The position numbers and the translations under genes were made by a program. The notes under the pieces are model-generated. The model did no database searches. It saw only the letters and a list, made by a program, of their open reading frames with translations, and was not told the origin of the DNA. Below, piece after piece: positions 1 through 7,135 of a stretch of DNA of 14,455 nt. The stretch comes from JASHVB01 sp049522565 (lineage in GTDB: Bacteria > Pseudomonadota > Alphaproteobacteria > Acetobacterales > Acetobacteraceae): positions 1-14,455 of the forward strand of contig JBEKNT010000148.1 in NCBI GenBank assembly GCA_049522565.1, read 5' to 3'. How positions within the stretch are numbered: position 1 is the stretch's first letter; the number at the start of each line of letters is the position of its first letter.

Positions 1-389
1 ATCAACGCGTGCTGGTGATGGATCCCACGCTTGCCGGAATACGCGACACGCTGCGCCTGCTGGCGCTGCCCAACGGGCCGATGCAGCCGCGCCGCGGCGT
101 GCTGGTGCTGAACCGCGACAACCTTCCCGGCGGACTGAACCGGCGGCAGTTGGAGGAAGGGCTGAAGATGAAGCCCGACGTCGCCATTCCCAATCTACCC
201 AGGGTGGTCGGCCAGTCTGCCAGCATGGGCGAGGCGGCCATAGCGGTCCGCGGCGGGTTCCGCACCGGAATGCTGCTGCTGGCGCGCGAGGTGGCGTTCG
301 TGCGGCTACTCGACAGCGGAGCCCCGGGCAGCGCGCCTGCAGCCAGCCGGACCAAGCGGTTGCGCCGGTTGTTGGGCTTGGCGTCATGA
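1..389 (+). CDS. tadZ: TadZ/CpaE pilus-assembly ATPase, C-terminal part (5' end outside window)
   Basis: This is the last ~129 codons of a frame that is already open at base 3. It lacks the N-terminal receiver-like domain and the Walker A region, so identification rests on the C-terminal MinD/ParA-like pattern and on position. VLVMDPTLAGIRDTLRLL is the family's strand and helix after the deviant Walker B, followed by a strand of the type RRGVLVLNR and a motif like RRQLEEGLKMKPDVAIPNLP, as in CpaE proteins. TadZ/CpaE proteins localise the Tad pilus machine to the pole; that is family knowledge. The stop overlaps the tadA start in ATGA, and tadA follows tadZ/cpaE in most alphaproteobacterial tad operons. 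A generic ParA-like ATPase is the alternative, but the neighbours make that unlikely. Confidence 0.85.
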   Translation, partial: QRVLVMDPTLAGIRDTLRLLALPNGPMQPRRGVLVLNRDNLPGGLNRRQLEEGLKMKPDVAIPNLPRVVGQSASMGEAAIAVRGGFRTGMLLLAREVAFVRLLDSGAPGSAPAASRTKRLRRLLGLAS

Positions 390-1861
390 ACGTCCTGACC
401 CCGGCTTTCGGCCATCACAGACCGCAGCGGGCGGCCCCGATCCTGCAACCGGTGACGCCGATTTCACCGGCGCCGCCGAGCTCGCAGACAAGTGAGACCA
501 AACCCAACCAGACCTCGTCGAACCAGGGCGTTCCCAACCAGAACGGGCCGAGCCAGACTGGGCCAAACCAGAACGAGCCGACTCAGCCTGCATCCGACCG
601 GACCGCGCCGACCACACAGTTGCGGATGGCGTGCCTGGCGCAGCTCGACCCCGCCTCCATCGCCAACATGCCCCCCGACCGGCTGGCGCTGGAGGTCGAA
701 CGCGTCCTCTCCGAGATCGCCACCGCGCAACATTTCCAACTCAACGCGCGCGAGCAGCGCCAGCTCGCCGGCGAGTTGGTCGACGACATGCTCGGGCTCG
801 GCCCGCTGGAGCCGCTGTTCGAGGACGACAGCATCACCGACATCATGGTGAACGGGCCGAACCGCGTGTTCGTCGAGCGCCACGGCAAGGTGACGCTGTC
901 GCCGATTCGCTTCCGTGACGCTGCACACGTCGCGAACATCTCGCAGCGCATTGCCTCGGCGATCGGTCGGCGGATCGACGAATCCAGCCCGATGGTGGAC
1001 GCGCGATTGAAGGACGGCTCGCGCGTCAACATCGTCTTCCCGCCGCTGGCACTGGACGGGCCGTATATCTCGATCCGTAAGTTTTCGCGCCAACAGATCG
1101 ACTTCGCCAAGCTGATCAGCTTCGGCTCGCTCACCCCGCAGGTCGCGCGCGTGCTGGAGGTGGCCGGACGATGCCGGCTGAACGTGATCATTTCCGGCGG
1201 CACGGGCTCCGGCAAGACCACGCTGATGAACGCCATGTCGCGGCTGATAGATCATGGCGAGCGCGTCGTCACCATCGAGGACGCCGCCGAACTGCAACTG
1301 CAGCAGCCGCACGTGGTGCGCATGGAAACCCGCCCACCCAGCCTGGAGGGACGCGGCGAAGTCACCCAGCGCGACCTGATCCGCAACGCGCTGCGAATGC
1401 GGCCCGACCGCATCATCGTGGGAGAGGTACGCGGCTCGGAGGCGTTCGACATGCTCCAGGCCATGAACACCGGCCATGACGGCAGTATGTCGACAGTCCA
1501 CGCCAACACCACCCGCGATGCGGTGACCCGCATCGAGAACATGGTGCAAATGGGCAATATGGGACTGCCCGCGCGCTCGATCCGTGCGCAATTCGTCGGC
1601 GCCGTCGATCTGATCATCCAGGTGGAACGGCATCGCGACGGCAAGCGCCGAGTGACCCAGGTGACAGATGTCTGTGGCCTGGAAGGCGAAACCGTGATCC
1701 TTAATGACATCTTCGCCTACCATGTGGAAGGCGAGAGCCTGGCCGGCGGACTGGTTGGCCGCTATCGGGTCAATCGTGCGCGGCCGAGCTTCCATCAGCG
1801 CCTGTCGTATTTCGGGCTCGATCGCGCCTGGACCGCCGCGCTCGAAGAGACCGAGCTGTGA
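386..1861 (+). CDS. tadA: TadA/CpaF secretion ATPase of the Tad pilus
   Basis: This is the hexameric cytoplasmic ATPase that powers Tad/Flp pilus assembly (type II/IV secretion ATPase family, 491 aa, normal length). Visible motifs in order are the N-terminal domain entry LGLGPLEPLFEDDSITDIMVNG (about 136-157, quoted here as key blocks LGLGPLEPL and ITDIMVNG), Walker A GGTGSGKT (271-278), the Asp box VVTIEDAAELQL (294-305), Walker B RIIVGEVRG (342-350) and the His box TGHDGSMSTVHAN (362-374). All catalytic boxes look intact. The ATG overlaps the tadZ stop by 4 bp. Residues 1-80 are a Pro/Gln/Asn/Thr-rich, probably disordered tail that contains a five-residue tandem repeat. The stop overlaps the tadB GTG start. 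A long antisense frame on the other strand is a GC artefact. Confidence 0.97.
   Translation: MNVLTPAFGHHRPQRAAPILQPVTPISPAPPSSQTSETKPNQTSSNQGVPNQNGPSQTGPNQNEPTQPASDRTAPTTQLRMACLAQLDPASIANMPPDRLALEVERVLSEIATAQHFQLNAREQRQLAGELVDDMLGLGPLEPLFEDDSITDIMVNGPNRVFVERHGKVTLSPIRFRDAAHVANISQRIASAIGRRIDESSPMVDARLKDGSRVNIVFPPLALDGPYISIRKFSRQQIDFAKLISFGSLTPQVARVLEVAGRCRLNVIISGGTGSGKTTLMNAMSRLIDHGERVVTIEDAAELQLQQPHVVRMETRPPSLEGRGEVTQRDLIRNALRMRPDRIIVGEVRGSEAFDMLQAMNTGHDGSMSTVHANTTRDAVTRIENMVQMGNMGLPARSIRAQFVGAVDLIIQVERHRDGKRRVTQVTDVCGLEGETVILNDIFAYHVEGESLAGGLVGRYRVNRARPSFHQRLSYFGLDRAWTAALEETEL
503..592 (+). repeat. Degenerate 15-bp tandem repeat inside tadA (PNQxx pentapeptide, six units)
   Basis: Six consecutive 15-bp units lie in frame in the 5' part of tadA and encode PNQTS, SNQGV, PNQNG, PSQTG, PNQNE and PTQPA (residues 40-69). 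The first three positions of each unit keep the pattern P/S-N/S/T-Q, while the last two vary. Units 3 and 5 are the most alike at DNA level. The array sits between the start and the folded N-terminal domain, so copy-number change would not touch the ATPase core. Confidence 0.85.
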
Positions 1862-2823
1862 GCCCGGTATTCGCACAACTGGTGCTGGGGGCCGCCTGTG
1901 TGCTGGGCGCGGCTGCGCTTGGCGTCAGTGCGATCGTGCATGAGCAGAACCAGCGGCGGCGCTTCCGCGAGCGGCTGGCGCTGGTGGCGGCACCGTATGC
2001 GCGGGTGAATCCGCTCACCGTGATGGGCCGCTGGTCGGCCGGCCGGTCCGAGCCGGTGGAACGGATGATCGCTGCGGCAGCCGGTCTGTTCGCCTACGAC
2101 CCAGCCCGCGCTGAGCATTATCCGCTGCGCTGGTGGTTGGTGCTGGCCATCACCCTGCTGGCTGCGCGAGCGGTGGCGGCACTGGTGAGCATCTTTGCCG
2201 GAAGCTGGTCCCTGCTGGCCCTCCCCTTGGCGTGGGTCATGTTCAGTCGTTTCGTATTCACCTGGAGCGAGCAGCGTCGGCGCAACGCGCTCTATGCACA
2301 GTTCCCGGATGCGCTGGCGATGATCGTACGGGCCGTCCGCGTCGGCATTCCACTCGGCGAGGGCATCCGTACCGTGGCGCGCGAGGCGGCAGCGCCGACC
2401 AAGGTGGAGTTCGGGTTGCTCTACGATCGGGTGGCCATTGGAATGACGTTGGAAGATGCATTGCGAGAGATGGCAACGCGCAACAAGCTGCAGGAATACC
2501 GCTTTTTCACCACCGCGCTCGCCCTGCAAAGCCAGACCGGGGGCGGTCTGAGCGAGGCACTGGAGGGGCTAGCCGACGTGATGCGACGCCGCTTGGCGCT
2601 GAAGGCGCGTGGCAATGCGCTGGCGGCGGAAGCGAAGACCTCGATCATCATCCTCGCCTCACTGCCGTTCGTCTCCGGCGGCGCCCTGGGTGTGCTGAAC
2701 CCGCATTATGTGGGGCGGCTGTTCAGCGACCACGGGTGTCAGAAACTGCTGTTCGCCGCAATCATCTTGCTGAGCAGCGGGCTGCTGGTGATGCGTGGCA
2801 TGATCCGCAGGATACTGGCGTGA
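1858..2823 (+). CDS. tadB: TadB inner-membrane platform protein (T2SSF family)
   Basis: TadB is one of two polytopic inner-membrane proteins that form the Tad pilus assembly platform together with TadC. The 321-residue product starts at a GTG that overlaps the tadA stop (GTGA). Likely membrane segments are near residues 7-27, 91-112, 117-135, 262-281 and 297-316. Between the third and fourth lies the cytoplasmic T2SSF four-helix domain, with QFPDALAMIVRAVRVGIPLGE (148-168; key residues FPDAL and VGIPLGE) and LQSQTGGGLSEALEGLADVMRRR (223-245; key residues QTGGGLSEAL), both hallmarks of the GspF/TadB fold. Length and topology match the family. Start choice rests on the overlap; no better upstream start is compatible with tadA. 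Confidence 0.95.
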   Translation: MSPVFAQLVLGAACVLGAAALGVSAIVHEQNQRRRFRERLALVAAPYARVNPLTVMGRWSAGRSEPVERMIAAAAGLFAYDPARAEHYPLRWWLVLAITLLAARAVAALVSIFAGSWSLLALPLAWVMFSRFVFTWSEQRRRNALYAQFPDALAMIVRAVRVGIPLGEGIRTVAREAAAPTKVEFGLLYDRVAIGMTLEDALREMATRNKLQEYRFFTTALALQSQTGGGLSEALEGLADVMRRRLALKARGNALAAEAKTSIIILASLPFVSGGALGVLNPHYVGRLFSDHGCQKLLFAAIILLSSGLLVMRGMIRRILA

Positions 2824-3761
2824 CACAGCTCAGCATCCCGTGGCTCGGCCCGACGCTGGCAGGTGGCATCACCGTCGTGCTCGGCTTGTTGCTATTGCTC
2901 TATCGGAACCAGCGTCGCTCCGAGCGGCTGTCGCTTCGGCTGCGTATGGTGCAGCCCGGCGCGGCGGCGGGGGAACGCGAGAGCGAAGCGGGGCTTGCGG
3001 CACCGTTGCGGATCGTCACCGCGATCGGCGAAGCCATCGCCAGCAGCGGCGCACTGTCCACGCGAACCTTGGAGGAGTTGCGCCAGACGCTGCATGTCGC
3101 CGGGTTCCGCAGAAGGCATGGGCTGGGATTGTTCGTCGGCACCAAGCTGCTGCTGGTGGCCGGACTGCCACTGGCGACGCTGGCGTTGCCGTGGATTTTG
3201 CATCGCGAGATACCGTACCCTGCCGCAATGATGTCGCTTGCCGCCGGCATTGGGCTATTGGCGCCCGACAAGGTCGTGCAGGGCCTGCGCAAGCGTTACC
3301 TGCGCGCGCTGGAAGCTGGCATTCCCGACGCGCTCGACATGATGGTGATCTGTGGCCAGGCCGGACTCGGCCTGGAAGCCAGCATCGAGCGGGTGGGCGT
3401 TGAGATCCACTATGCCCATCCAGCGGTCGCGGAGGAACTGACCCGAACCGCGCACGAGATGCAGGTTAACGCCGACACCAGGACGGCTCTGCTGAACCTT
3501 GGCAGGCGCACGGGACTCGAGAGCGTGCGTCGATTGGCCGGGGTACTGATCCAATCCATCCAATATGGCACACCGCTGACGCAGGCGTTGCGCAGCCTAT
3601 CCGCCGAGCAGCGACAGGAAATGCTGGTGACCTTCGAGGGCCGGGCAGCGCGGCTGCCGGTGCTGCTGACGATACCGATGATCGTCTTCATCCTGCCCTG
3701 CGTGTTTTTGGTCGTGGCGGGCCCGGCGATGGTCGACGTGTACCGGACAATGATGAAATGA
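2820..3761 (+). CDS. tadC: TadC inner-membrane platform protein (T2SSF family)
   Basis: TadC is the partner of TadB in the pilus assembly platform. The frame is open far upstream, but the credible start is GTG at 2820, overlapping the tadB stop as GTGA and giving 313 aa, the usual size. Membrane segments are likely near residues 9-28, 107-126, 134-150 and 281-301. The T2SSF domain is visible as RALEAGIPDALDMMVICGQAGLGLEASI (about 162-189; key residues GIPDALD and AGLGLEA) and later LAGVLIQSIQYGTPLTQALR (239-258), which is typical of TadC. The upstream extension only antisense-shadows or frame-shifts into tadB and shows no family sequence. A 19-bp gap separates it from tadD. Confidence 0.95.
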   Translation: MTQLSIPWLGPTLAGGITVVLGLLLLLYRNQRRSERLSLRLRMVQPGAAAGERESEAGLAAPLRIVTAIGEAIASSGALSTRTLEELRQTLHVAGFRRRHGLGLFVGTKLLLVAGLPLATLALPWILHREIPYPAAMMSLAAGIGLLAPDKVVQGLRKRYLRALEAGIPDALDMMVICGQAGLGLEASIERVGVEIHYAHPAVAEELTRTAHEMQVNADTRTALLNLGRRTGLESVRRLAGVLIQSIQYGTPLTQALRSLSAEQRQEMLVTFEGRAARLPVLLTIPMIVFILPCVFLVVAGPAMVDVYRTMMK

Positions 3762-3780
3762 CCCTCAGGACGACCCGAAG

Positions 3781-4548
3781 ATGACCCGCGAGACGACAAG
3801 AAACGGCCGGATCGATGCGCACCTTCGGTGCGGGCTGCTTCTCTTGCTGCTCGCCGGTTGTTCGGCCGGCGGTGCGCAAGTGGCGGGCGGCGGTGTGGCC
3901 GGCGTGAATATCGCCGATGCCGCGCTGGACGGGGGAATGCCGCAAACCGCGCTGAACGTCACAAGTTCGATCCTTCAGTCGGAGCCGCGCAACGTCGCCG
4001 CGCTCGTCCGCCAGGGCGCCGCGCTGGTGCAACTGAATCAGCCCGATGCGGCGATGGAAGCCTATCAGCGTGCGCTGGCGGTCGCCCCGGCAACGGCGTC
4101 GGCGCTGCTGGGCCTCGGCCGGCTCGAACTCTCGCGCGGCGATGCCGTGGACGCGCAGCGCAGCTTCACGAAGCTGCTCGCGAGTACACCGAACGACAGG
4201 ACGGCGCTGAACGATCTCGGGGTCTCGCTCGACCTGCAGGGACGCCACGAGGCGGCGCAGGAGATGTACACGAAATTGCTGCGCATGGAGCCGAACAACC
4301 GCGCGGCGGCGGTCAATCAGGCTCTGTCGCTCTCGCTCAGTGGCCAGGCGGACCGGTCCGTAGCTCTACTGCGAGGTCCTGCCTCACGGGCCGACGCGAC
4401 GCCGCGCATGCGCCAGGACCTGGCGGTGGCGCTGACGTTATCGGGGAACACACGGGAGGCGAAACAGTTACTGCTCACCGATCTTTCGCCCAGCGATGCG
4501 GCGGCAGCTCTCGCGGGGTATCAGGCCTTGGCCGCCACTGAAAAATGA
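3781..4548 (+). CDS. tadD: TadD-like tetratricopeptide lipoprotein
   Basis: The 255-residue product starts with a lipoprotein signal peptide: basic N-terminus, a run of six leucines (19-24) and the lipobox L24-A25-G26-C27, so Cys27 is the expected acylated residue. The mature part is helical TPR repeats, for example residues ~61-95 (ALVRQGAALVQLNQPDAAME and following), ~96-129 (LGLGRLELSRGDAVDAQRSF), ~130-163 (LNDLGVSLDLQGRHEAAQEM) and a weaker fourth after 165. TadD is a periplasmic or outer-membrane-anchored TPR pilotin/assembly factor in Tad systems. ATG 3781 has AGGA ten bases upstream. The context between tadC and the tadG/tadE genes is the usual place for tadD. Confidence 0.9.
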   Translation: MTRETTRNGRIDAHLRCGLLLLLLAGCSAGGAQVAGGGVAGVNIADAALDGGMPQTALNVTSSILQSEPRNVAALVRQGAALVQLNQPDAAMEAYQRALAVAPATASALLGLGRLELSRGDAVDAQRSFTKLLASTPNDRTALNDLGVSLDLQGRHEAAQEMYTKLLRMEPNNRAAAVNQALSLSLSGQADRSVALLRGPASRADATPRMRQDLAVALTLSGNTREAKQLLLTDLSPSDAAAALAGYQALAATEK

Positions 4549-4555
4549 CCGAGCC

Positions 4556-5314
4556 ATGTCAACTGATCGATCCATTCGTGACCAACGGCGCATCGGGCGG
4601 CTTGCCACCCTACACGGTCACCTGAGGAACGTGGTCGAATGGCTTGGGCCCGGGGCGGTGTGCCAGCGCTCTGCCAGCATCGCGCTGGTGGGTGGCGCCG
4701 TCATCGCCGCGCTCCCCGGTCGGACGGCGGTCGCGGTCGATCTTGGCAAGGCCTATCTCGCCAAGGTGGCCGACCAACGAACAGCGGACAGTGTAGCCTA
4801 TGCCGGCGCGCTCGCTTACAACGCCCGTAGCTCCACCACCACGATGAATTCGGCGGTCAGCAATCTCGCCAAGCTGAACGGGCTTACCGCCGGCGCAGCA
4901 ACCGCCAACCTGGTCGCCGCCTCGCCCAGCGGCGACGGCAACAGGGCGGTGCAAGTGACGGTGACCACCGCCGCACCGTGGTATCTGGCCGAGATAGTCC
5001 GAAGCAAAACGACACTATCGGTATCGGGGGCTTCCTATGCGGAGGACAAGCCGAATGCGTCAGCCTGCGTCATCGCGCTGAAATCGGGCGCGACGGAGGT
5101 GACACTGAGTGGCGGCACCGGCGTGACTGCCGCCACCTGCGCTGTCACCTCTAACGCCACCATCATGGTGCCGTGCGGCACAACGATCACCACCAAGACG
5201 CTCGACTATAATTCCGCCACCGCGGCGAGCGAACCCTGCAATGGCATCAAGCCGTCGACCGGAACAACATCGGTGAGCATCGTCAAAGTGGCGACGACGG
5301 GCAATGTTGCGTGA
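4556..5314 (+). CDS. tadG: TadG-like pilus-assembly protein, N-terminal part ending at an in-frame TGA
   Basis: The ATG at 4556 follows tadD by 7 bp and gives 252 residues. A more upstream start at 4496 would overlap tadD by 53 bp and adds no family sequence. Residues ~37-63 form a hydrophobic segment, followed by AVAVDLGKAYLAKVADQRTA (about 58-77), the TadG-like motif just after the membrane helix (usual form: AVDxGRAxxxKxxLQxAADAA). The rest is a Thr/Ser/Ala-rich exported domain with cysteines. TadG-like proteins are thought to be inner-membrane-anchored, with the C-terminal part in the periplasm or pilus base. The stop codon (5312-5314) is odd: the same frame stays open for 127 more codons to 5695, so the gene looks split by one nonsense codon. 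Confidence 0.8.
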   Translation: MSTDRSIRDQRRIGRLATLHGHLRNVVEWLGPGAVCQRSASIALVGGAVIAALPGRTAVAVDLGKAYLAKVADQRTADSVAYAGALAYNARSSTTTMNSAVSNLAKLNGLTAGAATANLVAASPSGDGNRAVQVTVTTAAPWYLAEIVRSKTTLSVSGASYAEDKPNASACVIALKSGATEVTLSGGTGVTAATCAVTSNATIMVPCGTTITTKTLDYNSATAASEPCNGIKPSTGTTSVSIVKVATTGNVA

Positions 5315-5359
5315 GGCACAGGCGGTGGCGGCGGCACGGTCAGCGACAGGGGAGTCACG

Positions 5360-5698
5360 GTGATCATCTCGGGCACGTTCAGCGTTGCGGCCGGCTACAC
5401 AAACGTGACACTGACAGCTTCCACGTCCGGCACGCTGCCCGACCTCGTTGTTGCCAGCAACGGGGCGAGGCGTGCCCGCTTCTCGGAAGGGGCCAGCGGC
5501 TATTCACTGTCCGCTGGATTCCGCTTCCCAAGCGCGGCAAGCACACTGAGCGGCGCCGGCAACGTAGGCAACGGCGCCGGGCAATACCTGGAACTGATCG
5601 GCTCGACCATCTCGCTGTCGGGCGGGTCTGCGCTGGCTTCTACCTGTTCGGGCCTGCCGGGTCGTGCCAGCGGCGGCACCGTGGTGCTGGTGCAATGA
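5360..5698 (+). CDS. C-terminal part of the TadG-like protein, downstream of the in-frame TGA
   Basis: This segment is in exactly the same frame as the TadG-like gene before it. Between the TGA and this point the frame reads a glycine-rich linker (GTGGGG) and then SDRGVTV. The product, 112 aa from GTG 5360, is Ser/Gly/Thr-rich, with alternating hydrophobic strands such as LPDLVVASNG and YLELIGSTISLSGG, which suggests a beta-rich extracellular or periplasmic domain. An AGGGGAG sequence five bases before the GTG could allow independent or re-initiated translation. With the TGA read through, the complete protein would be 380 aa. The alternatives are a recent nonsense mutation, a sequencing error, or two separate polypeptides. 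The stop overlaps the next start in ATGA, so the segment is still embedded in the operon. Confidence 0.6.
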   Translation: MIISGTFSVAAGYTNVTLTASTSGTLPDLVVASNGARRARFSEGASGYSLSAGFRFPSAASTLSGAGNVGNGAGQYLELIGSTISLSGGSALASTCSGLPGRASGGTVVLVQ

Positions 5699-6273
5699 GC
5701 AGACACGCTCACAAATCGAGCCGTTGGCTGGCGCACCTCCTGGCGGGGCGCAATGCCACGGCTGCGGTGGAATTGGCGCTGGTTGCGCCGCTCATGCTGA
5801 TCCTGCTGGCCGGCATTATCGATTTCGCGCGCGTCTATGACGAGGAGATCGAACTCTCCAGCGGGGTCGCCGCCGCCGCGGAATATGCCCTGATCAATGC
5901 CGCCCTCATCAATTCCAGCAACGCTACGAGCCTGGCCGCCGCGCTCAGCGGCATCGTCGCCAACGGCAATGGCGCTGCCTGGGCCAATGCGACGGTAACC
6001 GTGAATGATGGGGCCACCAGCGCGATAACTAACGGCACGACGTCATCGAGCGGCACGGCGGCCAATGCGAATAGCTGCTGGTGCCCGACCGGCAGTTCGG
6101 CCGCCTGGACCTGGGGAACGGCTGCCACGTGCGGAAGCGCTTGCGCGGGTGGCACGCTGGCCGGCAAGTTTGTCACCATCACCGGCACCCGGTCGTTCAC
6201 CGCTGTTTTTGGCAACTATGGCTTGATCAGCAACACCACGCTGCATCAGAGCACGATTGTTCAGGTGCAATGA
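5695..6273 (+). CDS. tadE: TadE-like pseudopilin
   Basis: The ATG overlaps the preceding stop by 4 bp and yields 192 aa. After a basic N-terminus comes the TadE-type segment RNATAAVELALVAPLMLILL (19-38) with the conserved glutamate, then AGIIDFARVYDEEIELSSGV, the hallmark of the TadE/TadF family of minor pseudopilins. The prepilin-like E within the hydrophobic helix is where family members can be processed. The exported domain is Ala/Ser/Asn/Thr-rich and carries a four-cysteine region (CWCP near residue 127, then C and CGSAC) before VTITGTRSFTAVFGNYGL. Members of this group often have such paired cysteines, so disulfides are plausible. A longer frame starting at 5311 is only the open frame opposite the tadG end. 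Confidence 0.88.
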   Translation: MSRHAHKSSRWLAHLLAGRNATAAVELALVAPLMLILLAGIIDFARVYDEEIELSSGVAAAAEYALINAALINSSNATSLAAALSGIVANGNGAAWANATVTVNDGATSAITNGTTSSSGTAANANSCWCPTGSSAAWTWGTAATCGSACAGGTLAGKFVTITGTRSFTAVFGNYGLISNTTLHQSTIVQVQ

Positions 6274-6770
6274 CGTATCTCGCGCCGCGATTGTGGTCGG
6301 CAGTGCGCAGGACGCGCCTCGCCATCCTGGGATCAAGCCCGAGGACATGCCTGATGCGGGCGCAGCGGGCGACGACGGCGGTTGAGTTCGCCATCTGCGC
6401 CCTGGCGATGATGTTGATTGTCGTGGGCTTCGTCGAATTCGGTCGGCTGGTTTGGACGTTCGAGGTGCTGCAGGAAGTCGCCTCCGAGGGTGCGCGCTGC
6501 ATGGGCCTGGGCGCCAATTCCTGTGCCACAGGGGGTGTCTACAATTCGGCCAACACAACCAATTACCTCGTGAACCTGGCGACCTCACGCGGCGTGATCA
6601 TTGACGCGGGAATGATCTCGCTGAACAATACGGCGATCTGCGGCGGAGCCAGCGGCTTTTCTCAGGTTTCCATAAGTTACGACTTTATAACAGTAGCGCC
6701 AACCCTGCTGACATCTCTGGTCAACGGTTTCACCGTGCCTGCATCTGCCTGTTTTCCGAATAGCAGTTGA
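6270..6770 (+). CDS. Second TadE/TadF-like pseudopilin
   Basis: This 166-residue protein starts at an ATG that overlaps the previous stop (ATGA). The family region is RAQRATTAVEFAICALAMML (29-48), followed by IVVGFVEFGRLVWTFEVLQE and then EGARC. This matches the TadE-like domain: an E in the N-terminal hydrophobic helix, FGR after it, and a conserved Gly-Ala-Arg-Cys step. The C-terminal exported part is short and ends with SACFPNSS; SISYDFITVAPTLL before it is the usual final strand. It is probably a partner of the upstream TadE-like protein in the pilus tip or base. It is the last gene of the operon; I see no strong intrinsic terminator behind it. The paralogue could equally be called tadF. 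Confidence 0.85.
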   Translation: MTYLAPRLWSAVRRTRLAILGSSPRTCLMRAQRATTAVEFAICALAMMLIVVGFVEFGRLVWTFEVLQEVASEGARCMGLGANSCATGGVYNSANTTNYLVNLATSRGVIIDAGMISLNNTAICGGASGFSQVSISYDFITVAPTLLTSLVNGFTVPASACFPNSS

Positions 6771-7112
6771 ACGACCGAATACGGACACTTCGTGTGGGGT
6801 CAAGATCATGTAAAACCTGTCAGGCAAAGTGGCTGGTCCACGATTCGGAGCAAAGGGTGCATAATAGTTCGCAGCATGACTTCGCAGCCATTCGCAAAAC
6901 TGACTGATGTCCTCTTTCGTGGCGCACGACGCTCCTCGCTTCATTGCATGCAATGAAGTCGGTTCAGCAACCATATCGGGTGCGCCGCCTGTGGCGCTAC
7001 ACATGCCGCGGTTCGGACAACGCCGGCCCGACAGATGCCTGCCCGACAGGCAGTCCGCTTCGGCCTGACCGGGCGCACCACCTGCCGGCACTGCTCTGCC
7101 AAACCGCGCTAA
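6771..7112. other. Non-coding stretch between tad operon and IS; probable remnant of the IS target frame
   Basis: There is no convincing gene on either strand. A minus-strand frame is open from the IS border at 7112 through to 6585 and is in phase with the 5' fragment at 8451-8729 once the IS is removed, so part of the interrupted gene may lie here. Its codon choice is less GC3-rich and it would run antisense into the second tadE gene. The stretch holds a perfect palindrome (6939-6958) and a 6-bp stem hairpin TGCCTG/CAGGCA (7036-7052) within a repeated GCCCGACAG (7026-7034 and 7041-7049). Only a small ACAC/GTGT hairpin follows the tad operon, so no credible terminator is seen. Confidence 0.5.
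6939..6958. repeat. Perfect 20-bp palindrome
   Basis: The half site CTTCATTGCA is followed directly by its reverse complement, with no spacer and no mismatch; symmetry stops at both flanks. It sits about 170 bp after the last tad gene and about 155 bp before the IS. Perfect zero-spacer palindromes this long are typical of dimeric regulator operators, but no promoter is visible next to it. Confidence 0.8.
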
Positions 7113-7130
7113 GGGCCTGCGGCGGAATAA
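7113..7130. repeat. IS terminal inverted repeat (left; transposase 3' side)
   Basis: GGGCCTGCGGCGGAATAA matches the reverse complement of 8433-8450 at all 18 positions; the match ends immediately inside. It is preceded by TAA. Confidence 0.93.
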
Positions 7131-7135
7131 GTGCG

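Noticed and set aside
464..1876. 470-codon open frame antisense to tadA
   Set aside because: It is a mirror of a high-GC gene: composition is His/Arg/Gly-rich with no family motif, and the sense strand has every TadA box.
2133..2819. Long N-terminal extension of tadC inside tadB
   Set aside because: The extension is tadB read in another frame; TadC homologues start near GTG 2820, which forms a GTGA overlap.
5312..5350. Selenocysteine or programmed readthrough at the tadG TGA
   Set aside because: I see no clear SECIS-like stem-loop with a GU apical loop just downstream, and the following base (G) is not the leaky TGAC context. A simple nonsense change is more likely, although readthrough cannot be excluded.
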